DNA of 64,000 nucleotides, taken from CAWGXG01 sp963826505. GTDB lineage: Bacteria > Chloroflexota > Anaerolineae > Aggregatilineales > Aggregatilineaceae. Location: positions 232,918 through 296,917 of the forward strand of contig CAWGXG010000009.1 in NCBI GenBank assembly GCA_963826505.1, in the 5' to 3' direction. Both the position numbers and the translations under genes were made by a program. The notes under the pieces were generated by a model. It was not told the DNA's origin. It did not search any database and was given only the letters and a program-made list of their open reading frames with translations. Shown here piece by piece: positions 16,630 through 24,576 of this stretch. Every line of letters begins with the position of its first letter. The first letter of the stretch is position 1.

Positions 16630-18048
16630 ATGCAAACATTGACTATGAAATTCGGGGGCACTTCGGTCGGCAGCGCCGAAGCTATCGCGCAGGTGGCCGA
16701 CATCGTGGGCCGGTCGTGTGCCGATCACGAGCGCATTCTGGTGGTTTGCTCCGCGATGGGCGGCGTCACCGATCTGCTGATCCAGGGCGCGCAGAGCGCC
16801 GCCGCTGGTGACGCGGCGCGCTATCAGACCAACGCCGCCCTGCTGCGCCGCAAGCACGAGGACGCCATTCGCGCCCTGATCACCTCAGACGTGGAGCGCA
16901 TCGCCCTGCACGACGAGATCGCAACGCTGATCGATGAGTTCGAGACGCTGTGCTATGGCATTTACGTGCTGCGCGAAGTCTCAGCCAAGGCGATGGACAA
17001 GGTCGGCTCGCTGGGCGAGCGCATGAGCATGCCGATTGTCTCGGCCCGGCTGCGCCAGATCGGGATCGCGAGCGTGACCGTCAGCGCCAGCTATCTGGTC
17101 GTGACCGATGACCAATTCCAGAACGCGGGCGTGCTGTTCGAGGAGACGGAGGCGAAGGTCCGCAGCACGCTGCTGCCGCTGCTGACACAGGGATTTGTGC
17201 CGGTCGTGACCGGCTTTCTGGGGGCCACGCGCGAGGGTGTGATCACAACCCTGGGGCGCGGCGGGAGCGATTACAGCGCGGCCATTTTGGGCGCGTATGT
17301 GGACAGCGACGAGGTATGGATCTGGACCGATGTCGACGGCGTCATGACGGCGGACCCGCGCATGGTGCCGGGCGCGAAAGTCATCCCGGTCATCTCGTAT
17401 GGTGAAGCGGGCGAAATGGCTTATTTCGGCGCGAAAGTCCTGCACTCTAAAACAGTACAGCCGTTGTTCGAGCGCGGCATCCCCGTGCGCGTCAAGAATA
17501 CGTTCAACCCGTCCGCGCCGGGCACGCTGATCACGCACCGCGAAGAAACCACGCCCGGCACGGTCAAAGCCGTGACCGCGATTAAAGATGTCAGCCTGGT
17601 GACAGTCGCCGGGCGCGGTATGGTTGGCGTACCGGGTATCGCCGCCCGTACGTTTTCAGCGGTGGCGCGTCAGGCGGCCAACGTGCTGATGATCGCGCAG
17701 TCCTCCAGTGAGCAGAGCATCTGTTTTGTGGTGCCTCAGAAGAAAGCCAGTGATGTCGTCCATTCGATCCAGGCCGAGCTTGAAGCGGAATTCGGTCGGC
17801 AGGACATCGAGCGCGCGCTGGCCGACAATGACGTGCAAATCATCGCGGTGGTTGGTGCGGGGATGCTGACGCAGTCAGGAGTTGCGGCGCGGGTGTTCAC
17901 GGCGCTGGCCGCCGAACGGGTGAATATTCTGGCCATCGCCCAGGGCGCGAGCGATTACAGCGTGTCGATTGTGGTCCGTTCCGACGAGGCACTGCGCGCG
18001 GTGCAGTCGATCCACGAGCTGGCCGTCCTCAACAATGGCGCGCACTAA
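16630..18048 (+). CDS. lysC: Aspartate kinase
   Basis: 472-residue aspartokinase, first enzyme of the Lys/Thr/Met/Ile pathway (Asp + ATP to aspartyl phosphate). N-terminal kinase domain: MKFGGTSVGSAEAI (residues 6-19, KFGGTSV signature), GRGGSDYSAAILGAYVDSDEVWIWTDVDGVMTADPR split around residue 220-250 (substrate and nucleotide site), and GEAGEMAYFGAKVLH. C-terminal tandem ACT domains start at about 320 (KDVSLVTVAGRGM and VQIIAVVGAGM), giving allosteric feedback control. It is monofunctional, with no homoserine dehydrogenase fusion. GGGAGA precedes the ATG. Expression is likely controlled by the Thr/Met leader attenuator directly upstream. Confidence 0.95.
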   Translation: MQTLTMKFGGTSVGSAEAIAQVADIVGRSCADHERILVVCSAMGGVTDLLIQGAQSAAAGDAARYQTNAALLRRKHEDAIRALITSDVERIALHDEIATLIDEFETLCYGIYVLREVSAKAMDKVGSLGERMSMPIVSARLRQIGIASVTVSASYLVVTDDQFQNAGVLFEETEAKVRSTLLPLLTQGFVPVVTGFLGATREGVITTLGRGGSDYSAAILGAYVDSDEVWIWTDVDGVMTADPRMVPGAKVIPVISYGEAGEMAYFGAKVLHSKTVQPLFERGIPVRVKNTFNPSAPGTLITHREETTPGTVKAVTAIKDVSLVTVAGRGMVGVPGIAARTFSAVARQAANVLMIAQSSSEQSICFVVPQKKASDVVHSIQAELEAEFGRQDIERALADNDVQIIAVVGAGMLTQSGVAARVFTALAAERVNILAIAQGASDYSVSIVVRSDEALRAVQSIHELAVLNNGAH

Positions 18049-18078
18049 CGCGGGATAACGGCAACGCGGCGACCGTTT

Positions 18079-18107
18079 CCCCTTCCCCCATGTAATGGAG
18101 GAAGGGG
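18079..18107. terminator. Hairpin between convergent lysC and thrC
   Basis: CCCCTTCC-CCAT pairs with ATGG-GGAAGGGG around GTA with small bulges. No strong T-run follows, but its place between two convergent stops fits a shared terminator. Confidence 0.45.
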
Positions 18108-18138
18108 TTAGAGGATAAGGGCTTAACGGGCCCCACGC

Positions 18139-19437
18139 CTAGATGACCGGCTCAAGATTGCCTTCGAGAATGGCGGTGATCGCCTCGATTGACGGTTCGA
18201 CCTGATGCAGCGGGTTGGGATAGGCCGCGTCCAGCCCATCCAGCGTTTGGGCGTGATAGCCAATCGTCGCGTCCGGGTCTTTGAGAATATGCCCGGTCAG
18301 GATGCCGACCACCGTCTCGCCGGGGCGGATGATGCCCGCCTGGGCCAGTTTGCGCGCTCCGGCCAACGAACACGCCGACGCCGGTTCGCAGCCGATCCCG
18401 GCCCGGTCGATCAGGGCTTTGGCGTCCATGATCTGCTGATCCGTGACCTGCTCCACGACGCCGTTGGTCCAGCGTACGGCGCGCGCCGCTTTGGGATAAT
18501 TCACCGGATTGCCGATCTTCACGGCGGTCGCGATGGTTTCCGCGTGGATCGGCTCGAACTGCTCGAACCCGTTCCTGTAGGCGCGGTAGAGGGGATTCGC
18601 GCCTTCCGCCTGGATAATCGCCAGACGCGGCAGCCGGTCGATCAGTCCGATAGCGTGCAGCTCGTGCAGCCCCTTGCCAAAAGCCGAACTGTTCCCCAGG
18701 TTGCCGCCCGGACACACGATCCAGTCCGGCACCTGCCAGCCCAACTGCTGGATCGTCTCGAACATGATCGACTTCTGGCCTTCCAGCCGGAAGGGGTTGA
18801 TCGAGTTCAACACATAAATCCCCAACCGGTCCGAAATCTCGCGCACCAGCTCCAGGTTCTTATCGAAATCGGCGTTGATCTGCACGCACGTCGCGCCGTA
18901 GGCGATGGCCTGTGCCAGTTTGCCGAGCGCGATCTGCTTGTTCTGGAAGAAGACGATGCCTTCCATCTCCGCGTAGGCGGCGTAGGCGGCCATCGAGGCC
19001 GAGGTGTTGCCGGTCGAGGCGCACGCCACGCGCCGCATCCCCAGCCGCTTGGCCTGGGTGACACCCGCCGTCATACCGCGATCCTTGAACGAACCGGTCG
19101 GGTTTTCGCCCTCGTGCTTCAGGTAGAGCGTCGTTACACCCGCCCAATCGGCCAGACGCGGGACATGGTAGAGATTGGTATTGCCTTCGTCGCGGCTGAC
19201 GACCTGATCAGGCTCCAGGTCCGGATAGATCAACTCCTTGTAGCGCCATACGCCGCTGCGATAGGGCCGTTCGAGCGTGCCCATCCGGCTGTCGAATAAG
19301 GCGCGCGCCGAGCCGCGCAGACCGCCCAGATCGTGCTGCACATCGAACAATCCGCCGCACGATTCACAGGTGTACAGGACAGCATTAATGGGGTATTCTC
19401 GACCGCAGTCCATGCATTTCAAAACGCTGGGCATCAT
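18139..19437 (-). CDS. thrC: Threonine synthase
   Basis: 432-residue PLP enzyme converting O-phosphohomoserine to threonine. An N-terminal zinc-ribbon-like piece (CMDCGREYPINAVLYTCESCG) precedes the PLP fold: NPTGSFKDRGMTAG at about residue 110 carries the Schiff-base lysine, followed by CASTGNTSASMAAYAA, the phosphate cup CPGGNLGNSSAFGKGL, and SGCEPASA-like GIGCEPASACSLAG. Two ATGs lie side by side (19437 and 19434); AGAGGTGA favours the second. It is divergent from thrB, separated by only 49 bases, so the two promoters overlap. Confidence 0.95.
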   Translation of the reverse strand: MMPSVLKCMDCGREYPINAVLYTCESCGGLFDVQHDLGGLRGSARALFDSRMGTLERPYRSGVWRYKELIYPDLEPDQVVSRDEGNTNLYHVPRLADWAGVTTLYLKHEGENPTGSFKDRGMTAGVTQAKRLGMRRVACASTGNTSASMAAYAAYAEMEGIVFFQNKQIALGKLAQAIAYGATCVQINADFDKNLELVREISDRLGIYVLNSINPFRLEGQKSIMFETIQQLGWQVPDWIVCPGGNLGNSSAFGKGLHELHAIGLIDRLPRLAIIQAEGANPLYRAYRNGFEQFEPIHAETIATAVKIGNPVNYPKAARAVRWTNGVVEQVTDQQIMDAKALIDRAGIGCEPASACSLAGARKLAQAGIIRPGETVVGILTGHILKDPDATIGYHAQTLDGLDAAYPNPLHQVEPSIEAITAILEGNLEPVI

Positions 19438-19486
19438 TCACCTCTTGCCAACACAGGGATTACTCGCACCAAGGATAACATTGATC

Positions 19487-20428
19487 ATGCCAAATGCCAG
19501 AGCAGAAGCCTTCGCACCGGCCAGTATGGGCAATTTCGGCGTGGCTTTCGACGTAATCGGCGTCGCGTTTGAGTCACCGGGCGACACCGTCTGTGCCATT
19601 CCGCGCGACGAACCGGGGGCCGTCCTCACGACCATTGAAGGCGACGGCGGGCGCTTGTCGCGCGATCCGCAGCAAAACACCGCCACGGTCGCGGCCCAGA
19701 GCGTGCTCAAACGCATTGGCGCGAAACACGGCGTCAGCCTGACGCTGACCAAGGATCTGCCGCTGGCAAGTGGATTGGGCAGCAGCGCTGCCAGTGCGGT
19801 GGCGGCGGCGGTGGCCGTCAACGCGCTGTTTGGCTATCCGCTGGCGCGCAGCAGTTTGCTCCCGGCCTGCCTGGACGGTGAAGCCGCCGTTAGCGGCTAC
19901 CATCCGGACAACGTGGGACCGAGCCTGTTGGGCGGCATCACCCTGATCACCGGCGCGGAATTGAGCGACATCCGCATGCTGCCCGTGCCTGAGACTCTGC
20001 ATTTTGCCCTGGTGACACCGGATATTTCCGTGCCCACCAACGACGCGCGCCGCGTGCTGCCCAAAATGGTGTCGCTGGGAGCGATGGTCGCGCAGACGGG
20101 CGCGGTCGCGCGGCTGGTCGATGCGCTGCACCGGGGCGATCTCGAAGCGATGGCCGTCGCGATGGAAAGTGATGGCATCATCGAACCCGCGCGCGCGCAT
20201 CTCATGCTCCGGCTGGCCGACGTCCGCGCCGCCGCCAAACGCGCCGGGGCGCTTGGCCTGGTGATCAGCGGAGCCGGTCCGACGCTGTGCGCCGTGTGCG
20301 GGTCGGCTGAGACCGCCGAGTCCGCCGCCGCCGCGATGCGCGCCGTCTACGACGAGATGAAGGTCGCCTGCCTCACCAACGCGACACGCCCTTCGCGTCA
20401 TGGCGCGCGCGTACTGGTTGTCGAGTAA
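19487..20428 (+). CDS. thrB: Homoserine kinase
   Basis: 313-residue GHMP-family kinase phosphorylating homoserine, the step before threonine synthase. N-terminal PASMGNFGVAFDVIGVAF, the ATP-binding GHMP motif LPLASGLGSSAASAVAAAVAVN (signature within residues 92-110), NVGPSLLGGITLI and the C-terminal GAGPTLCAV motif are all present. ATG 19487 has AAGGA 11 bases upstream; the longer open frame to 19277 overlaps thrC and is not used. Faces the opposite way from thrC but clearly belongs to the same pathway. Confidence 0.95.
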   Translation: MPNARAEAFAPASMGNFGVAFDVIGVAFESPGDTVCAIPRDEPGAVLTTIEGDGGRLSRDPQQNTATVAAQSVLKRIGAKHGVSLTLTKDLPLASGLGSSAASAVAAAVAVNALFGYPLARSSLLPACLDGEAAVSGYHPDNVGPSLLGGITLITGAELSDIRMLPVPETLHFALVTPDISVPTNDARRVLPKMVSLGAMVAQTGAVARLVDALHRGDLEAMAVAMESDGIIEPARAHLMLRLADVRAAAKRAGALGLVISGAGPTLCAVCGSAETAESAAAAMRAVYDEMKVACLTNATRPSRHGARVLVVE

Positions 20429-20503
20429 AAGAACGTTGGCCCCACCCTCTCCCTGGGGGAAAACAGGCAGCAATCGCGTTGAGGATTGGGGGCAAATCAC
20501 ACG

Positions 20504-21559
20504 TTACACATCCCCGCGCGCGACCAGCATCTCCGCGTTCAGAATCGAGCAGCCCGCCGCACCGCGCACCGTGTTATGCGCCAGCGCCAGGAATTTCCAA
20601 CCGCCGATCACCGGGTCCGGACGCAGCCGACCGACGACGGTCGCCATGCCGTTACCGGCATCACGATCACGGCGCGGCTGGGGACGATCCGGTTCGTCGC
20701 GCACGATCACCGGATGGACGGGCGCGAAGGGCAGCCCGGGCACCGGTTCCGGCCCTTTAAACGTGCTCCACGCGTCGCGCAGTTGTGCTTCGGTAACCGG
20801 ATCGGCGAAACGCACCGCGACGGCAACCAGATGCCCATCCAGAACGTGTACGCGCGTACAGGTCGCGCTCATCACACAGTCGAGCAGCTCGACATGATCC
20901 CCGGCCAGCGCGCCCAGCATCTTGCGCGGCTCAAGTTCGAGTTTGGGTTCTTCGCCATTGATGAACGGGATCACGTTGTCGGTGATGTCCATGGCCGATA
21001 CACCCGGATAGCCCGCGCCGCTGATCGCCTGCATGCTGACCACCTGCGCCGCCTCGATTCCAAATTGACGCAGCGGGGCCAGGGCCATCGCTACCGGCGC
21101 GCTGGTGCAGTTGGAATTGGTGATCAGGCCGCCAGTCCAGCCGTGCATCCGGCGCTGAACGGCCACCAGATCGGCGTGTTCGGCGTTGATCTCCGGCAGC
21201 AGGATCGGGACTTCGGACTGCATGCGGTAAGCGCTGGCGTTCGAGCACACCATGTGATCCGCCGCCAGCCGCCACTCGACCGTTTTGGCGATGTCGCTCG
21301 GCAGCGCCGAAAATACGATCGGTGACTGGACATCCGCCTCCAGGGGCAGCACTTCCAGCCCGGCCACATCAGTGGGCGGATTGCCTTGCAGCACCCAGCG
21401 CGTCACGGTGCCGTAGCGCTGTCCGGCGCTGCGGTCGCTGGCGACGACTTCCGCCACGCGGAACCAGGGATGCCCCTCAAGAAGCTGGATAAAGCGCTGT
21501 CCGACCGCGCCTGTCGCGCCCAGCACGGCGACATCAATTGGGTGTTGTCTTGCGTTCAT
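20504..21559 (-). CDS. asd: Aspartate-semialdehyde dehydrogenase
   Basis: 351-residue NADP-dependent dehydrogenase reducing aspartyl phosphate to the semialdehyde, the second step after LysC. The nucleotide-binding loop is VAVLGATGAVGQRFIQLLEG at the N-terminus. Catalytic cysteine lies in ITNSNCTSAPVAMALAP at about residue 150, with SGAGYPGV downstream, the substrate-binding ATCTRVHVLDGHLV region and GGWKFLALAHNTVRGAAG at the end. This is the archaeal/fungal-like subclass. Start at ATG 21559 (a GTG precedes in frame). Convergent with thrB. Confidence 0.93.
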   Translation of the reverse strand: MNARQHPIDVAVLGATGAVGQRFIQLLEGHPWFRVAEVVASDRSAGQRYGTVTRWVLQGNPPTDVAGLEVLPLEADVQSPIVFSALPSDIAKTVEWRLAADHMVCSNASAYRMQSEVPILLPEINAEHADLVAVQRRMHGWTGGLITNSNCTSAPVAMALAPLRQFGIEAAQVVSMQAISGAGYPGVSAMDITDNVIPFINGEEPKLELEPRKMLGALAGDHVELLDCVMSATCTRVHVLDGHLVAVAVRFADPVTEAQLRDAWSTFKGPEPVPGLPFAPVHPVIVRDEPDRPQPRRDRDAGNGMATVVGRLRPDPVIGGWKFLALAHNTVRGAAGCSILNAEMLVARGDV

Positions 21560-21726
21560 CACTCACCGTCCGTCTCACGTAGATCGAAGCATGGCGCTCC
21601 ATCCTATCATACGCGGTTTACAGCGGCAATGGATCACCCTGGCAAATCTGCCAAGCCCGGCGGCGCGACGACGATTCGAGTAGAATGGAGTGAGGTCACG
21701 TTCGCCACCCTATGAGAGGTCCCACG

Positions 21727-22521
21727 ATGTCGCTCTACGTCCACGAGATCGGCACGCCCGGCGCGCCCTGCATCGTCTTCCTGCACGGCATCGGCACCAG
21801 CGGCTGGATGTGGGCGCCGCAGATCGCCGCGCTGGACGACTTCCACTGCCTGAACGTCGATCTGCCCGGACACGGCCAGAGCAACCGCGTGCCCTGGGTC
21901 TCGCTGCGGGACACGGCCCGCCAGATCGCGGCCATCATCGAGGCGCACGCCACACGCGGACGGGCGCACGTGGTCGGGTTGTCGCTGGGCGGCTACCTCG
22001 GTCTGGCCCTGCTGGAACGCCACGCCGAGGTCCTGGACCGCGTCGTGATGAGCGGAGTCACCGCCGCGCCGATGCCCAACCGGGCGCTGCTGAGACCGCA
22101 GTTGGCGCTGCTCTCCGTCCTGTTGAAGCGGCGCTGGCTGGCGCGGCAGCAGGCGCAAGCGTTACACCTCTCGCCGGAGATGCAGGCCGCCTTCACCGCC
22201 AACCTGCAGGCGCTGTCGATGCCCGCCTACCGCCGTATCTACACAGAAGCGGCCTATTATCGCGTGCCGCCGTCGCTGCGCAGCGTGGACACGTACACGC
22301 TGGTCGTGGCGGGCAGCCGGGAAGCGAAGATCATCACAGACGCCGTCTGTGTGATTGCGGGCATGCTGCCCCACGCAGAGGGACGGTTCGCACCGGGTCT
22401 GGGCCACGGCTGGAACATCGAGGACCCCGACCTTTTCAGCGCGATGGTCCGCGCGTGGATCACCGGCAAGCCGCTGCCCTCCCGGTTGCAGGCGGTGGGC
22501 GACGGTAACCGCACGGCCTGA
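21727..22521 (+). CDS. Alpha/beta-hydrolase
   Basis: 264-residue alpha/beta-hydrolase-fold protein. Oxyanion-hole HG motif in IVFLHGIGTSGWMW (about residue 20), nucleophile elbow GLSLGGYLGL (Ser at about 92), a probable acid in the VAGSREAKI region and final His in APGLGHGWNIEDPDLF at about 240. Esterase, lactonase or dehalogenase activity are all possible; no substrate can be assigned. GAGAGGT at 21713-21719 supports ATG 21727. Divergent from asd. Confidence 0.85.
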   Translation: MSLYVHEIGTPGAPCIVFLHGIGTSGWMWAPQIAALDDFHCLNVDLPGHGQSNRVPWVSLRDTARQIAAIIEAHATRGRAHVVGLSLGGYLGLALLERHAEVLDRVVMSGVTAAPMPNRALLRPQLALLSVLLKRRWLARQQAQALHLSPEMQAAFTANLQALSMPAYRRIYTEAAYYRVPPSLRSVDTYTLVVAGSREAKIITDAVCVIAGMLPHAEGRFAPGLGHGWNIEDPDLFSAMVRAWITGKPLPSRLQAVGDGNRTA

Positions 22522-22677
22522 ACGCCCCGATCCCCCGCGCGACCAGTGGTCGCGCACCCTCTTCCCGTAAACTCCCACAAGGCACTCGCCCCGTGATTCG
22601 CCTACAATCACAGCACCAATTGAATCCACCCTCGCGGCGTGAGGTGCAGCGGAGTGTTCGGCAAGTAGGGGGTCCCC

Positions 22678-23208
22678 ATGTCGAAATTGATGTTGAGCGG
22701 GTCTGTGGGCTGTGTACTGGCGCTGGTGTTGAATGTTATCGCCTTTGCCGCGCTGTTTGGGCTGGCGGTGCTGCCCGTCATCTTCGAGAACAATTCCACC
22801 TTGATGAACCTGCAGGAAACGCTGTACTGCAAAGGGAACGAAACCTTCGTGCAGGATTTCCACACGCAGAGCGATCTGCGCGGCACCGTGCGCGGCGGGC
22901 AAATCTACTGCATAGACGGAAGCGGGAATCAGCGCAACGTGACCGGCAAAGCCTTTTTGTATGCGGGAGCCGGGTTCACCGTGCCGTTTCTGATCGGGCT
23001 GGTGCTCAGCATGGGCGGCCTCACGGCCGTGACCGGGTCCGGCATCCGGGGCGTAGTGAGACGCGCGAAAACGGAACTCCCTGTCTGGCAGTTCGCCAAT
23101 GATTGTGCGCGTAAACAACCGCGAGATTGCGCTGGACGATTTGCCCCCCGAAAACGCGGAAGCCATCCAGCGGGTGATCGACTTCGCCCGACAGGCGAGC
23201 GCTACTGA
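22678..23208 (+). CDS. Membrane protein of unknown function, C-terminal end uncertain
   Basis: 176-residue ORF with two membrane helices: residues 8-36 (GSVGCVLALVLNVIAFAALF and on) and about 95-118 (AGAGFTVPFLIGLVLSMGGL). Between them is an extracytoplasmic loop of about 60 residues with two Cys. The last ~37 residues overlap the following SHOCT ORF in another frame and look random (Arg/Pro-rich), so the real protein may end earlier through a missed frameshift near 23050. Function unknown. Confidence 0.55.
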   Translation: MSKLMLSGSVGCVLALVLNVIAFAALFGLAVLPVIFENNSTLMNLQETLYCKGNETFVQDFHTQSDLRGTVRGGQIYCIDGSGNQRNVTGKAFLYAGAGFTVPFLIGLVLSMGGLTAVTGSGIRGVVRRAKTELPVWQFANDCARKQPRDCAGRFAPRKRGSHPAGDRLRPTGERY

Positions 23209-23338
23209 GATCGGCGCCGGGAACGGCACGCTCTCCGAGCGGCTCCGCCAGCTTCAGGATGCACGCAGCGCGAATCTGATTTCGGCGGAAGAGTACGAAC
23301 GCTTGCGGCACGAAATACTGGATAATATGAACACGTAG
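23099..23338 (+). CDS. SHOCT-domain small protein
   Basis: 79 residues ending in a SHOCT-type helix pair: LSERLRQLQDARSANLISAEEYERLRHEILDNM, split as RLRQLQDARSANLIS and AEEYERLRHEIL. The start IVRVNNREIALDDLPPENAEAIQ resembles other short SHOCT-linked modules. It overlaps the upstream membrane-protein ORF by 110 bases in the +1 frame with stops just upstream, so either it is a separate coupled gene or the two are one protein split by an indel. SHOCT domains mediate oligomerisation; no enzymatic role. Confidence 0.65.
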   Translation: MIVRVNNREIALDDLPPENAEAIQRVIDFARQASATEIGAGNGTLSERLRQLQDARSANLISAEEYERLRHEILDNMNT

Positions 23339-23359
23339 GGCAAGCTTTGAAGAAAGGGA

Positions 23360-24184
23360 ATGATGATGAAAAGAATAGTTGGACTGTTGACCTTAGTCGC
23401 GCTGGCCGTCGTGTTGGGCGCGGCGCTGACCTCGTTCGCCGGACACCACTCCGCTCGAGCGCAGACAGCACAAGCACCGCTGACCGACTGGCAAGTGATC
23501 GACCTGACCCAGCCTTTGTTGAAGACTCTTCCCCTCTGGCCGGGCGATCCGGCGTTCGAGGTCGAGGCGTGGGCCTCGTATGACGCCGACGGTTACTTCA
23601 TCAACCGCATTTCGATTGGCGAGCACAGCGGCACGCATTGGGGCACGCCCAACACTTTCATCGAGGGCGCGCGCAGCGCGGATATGGTGCCCGCCTCGCA
23701 ATTGGTGGTGCCCGCCGTGGTGATTGACATCCGCGACAAAGCTGCCGCAGACGTGGATTACCGCCTGACGGTCGATGATGTGACCGCCTGGGAAGCCGAG
23801 CACGGCCAGATCGCGCCGGGCAGCGTGGTGATCCTGTTCACCGGCTGGGAAGACAAATGGACCGATCCTACCGCGTTCATCAATGAAGACGCGGACGGCG
23901 TGCTGCATTGGCCCGGCTTCGGCGCGGATGCCGCCGAATTCCTGGTGAGCGAGCGCGGCGCGGTCGGCCTGGGCACGGATACGCACGGGGCCGATCCCGG
24001 CAACGATGAGGAATTTGGCGCGAGCTTCGCCATGTACGACGCCGACGGCATGATCCTGGAATGCCTGGGTGGTCTGGATCAGATGCCGCCCGTTGGGGCG
24101 ACGCTGGTCGTCGGCGGCCTGCCGATCGAGGGCGGATCGGGCAGTCCGGCGCGCGTGTTTGCCTTCGTTCCGCCCGCGGATTGA
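23360..24184 (+). CDS. Secreted cyclase/kynurenine-formamidase-like hydrolase
   Basis: 274-residue exported member of the cyclase family (PF04199-like). Three Met codons stand in a row (23360, 23363, 23366); AAAGGG fits the third best. Signal peptide: KRIVGLLTLVALAVVLGAALTSFA, cleavage near HHSARAQ. The metal-site motif that normally reads H-x-G-T-H-x-D-x-P appears as HSGTHWGTPNTF, with Asp replaced by Gly, while downstream GLGTDTHGADP is kept. The family hydrolyses amides such as N-formylkynurenine using Zn or Mn. The changed motif leaves activity uncertain. Confidence 0.8.
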   Translation: MMMKRIVGLLTLVALAVVLGAALTSFAGHHSARAQTAQAPLTDWQVIDLTQPLLKTLPLWPGDPAFEVEAWASYDADGYFINRISIGEHSGTHWGTPNTFIEGARSADMVPASQLVVPAVVIDIRDKAAADVDYRLTVDDVTAWEAEHGQIAPGSVVILFTGWEDKWTDPTAFINEDADGVLHWPGFGADAAEFLVSERGAVGLGTDTHGADPGNDEEFGASFAMYDADGMILECLGGLDQMPPVGATLVVGGLPIEGGSGSPARVFAFVPPAD

Positions 24185-24256
24185 GGCAGTGGGTGCTTTG
24201 CTGGGCACGGAGTTGGGAATTTGCACAAAAAGATTCACAATGCCTTGAGAAATTCA

Positions 24257-24285
24257 TTGACAAATTCTGCGAGCCGTGCTAACCT
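24257..24285 (+). promoter_or_regulatory. Promoter of the metY-metX operon
   Basis: TTGACA (24257-24262), 17-base spacer, TAACCT (24280-24285). The start point near 24292 is about 30 bases ahead of the riboswitch. Confidence 0.65.
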
Positions 24286-24321
24286 TTCCACTGTTAACAA
24301 GTGAATAGCAGCAATACCCCC

Positions 24322-24436
24322 CTTATCCAGAGAGGTGGAGGGACCGGCCCTTCGAAACCTCGGCAACCGACCGGCAGCATCATCGCACGGTACCGGTGCC
24401 AATTCCGGCAGAGATTGATTCTGGAAGATGAGAGGG
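24322..24436 (+). ncRNA. SAM-I (S-box) riboswitch
   Basis: The conserved core is clear: CTTATC then AGAGAGGTGGAGGGACCGGCC, ... GAAACCTCGGCAACC, the variable P3 arm, GGTGCCAATTCC, and the closing GAAGATGAGAGG whose GATGAG pairs with CTTATC to form P1. It binds S-adenosylmethionine and, when filled, allows the terminator at 24461 to form. The regulated genes, metY and metX, make homocysteine for methionine and SAM. Confidence 0.95.
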
Positions 24437-24460
24437 AATTTGTGCAGAGACCCGTCTATG

Positions 24461-24496
24461 CAAATCCTTCTCACTCCGTAATGAGAAGGATTTTTT
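24461..24496 (+). terminator. Riboswitch expression-platform terminator
   Basis: AAATCCTTCTCA pairs with TGAGAAGGATTT across CTCCGTA, running into TTTTTT. It is placed after the riboswitch P1 stem; GAGAGGG of the P1 region can alternatively pair with CCTTCTC as antiterminator. Confidence 0.9.
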
Positions 24497-24576
24497 CGTT
24501 CTCGGAGGGGTGAGGGGTGGTCACTGCTACGCACACATCGTACCCGAGCTATTCCAAGCGTAGGAGATGAACCACA

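Noticed and set aside
24322..24436. Another class of SAM riboswitch
   Set aside because: The SAM-I core (AGAGGTGGAGGGA, GAAACC, GGTGCCAATTCC) is unambiguous.
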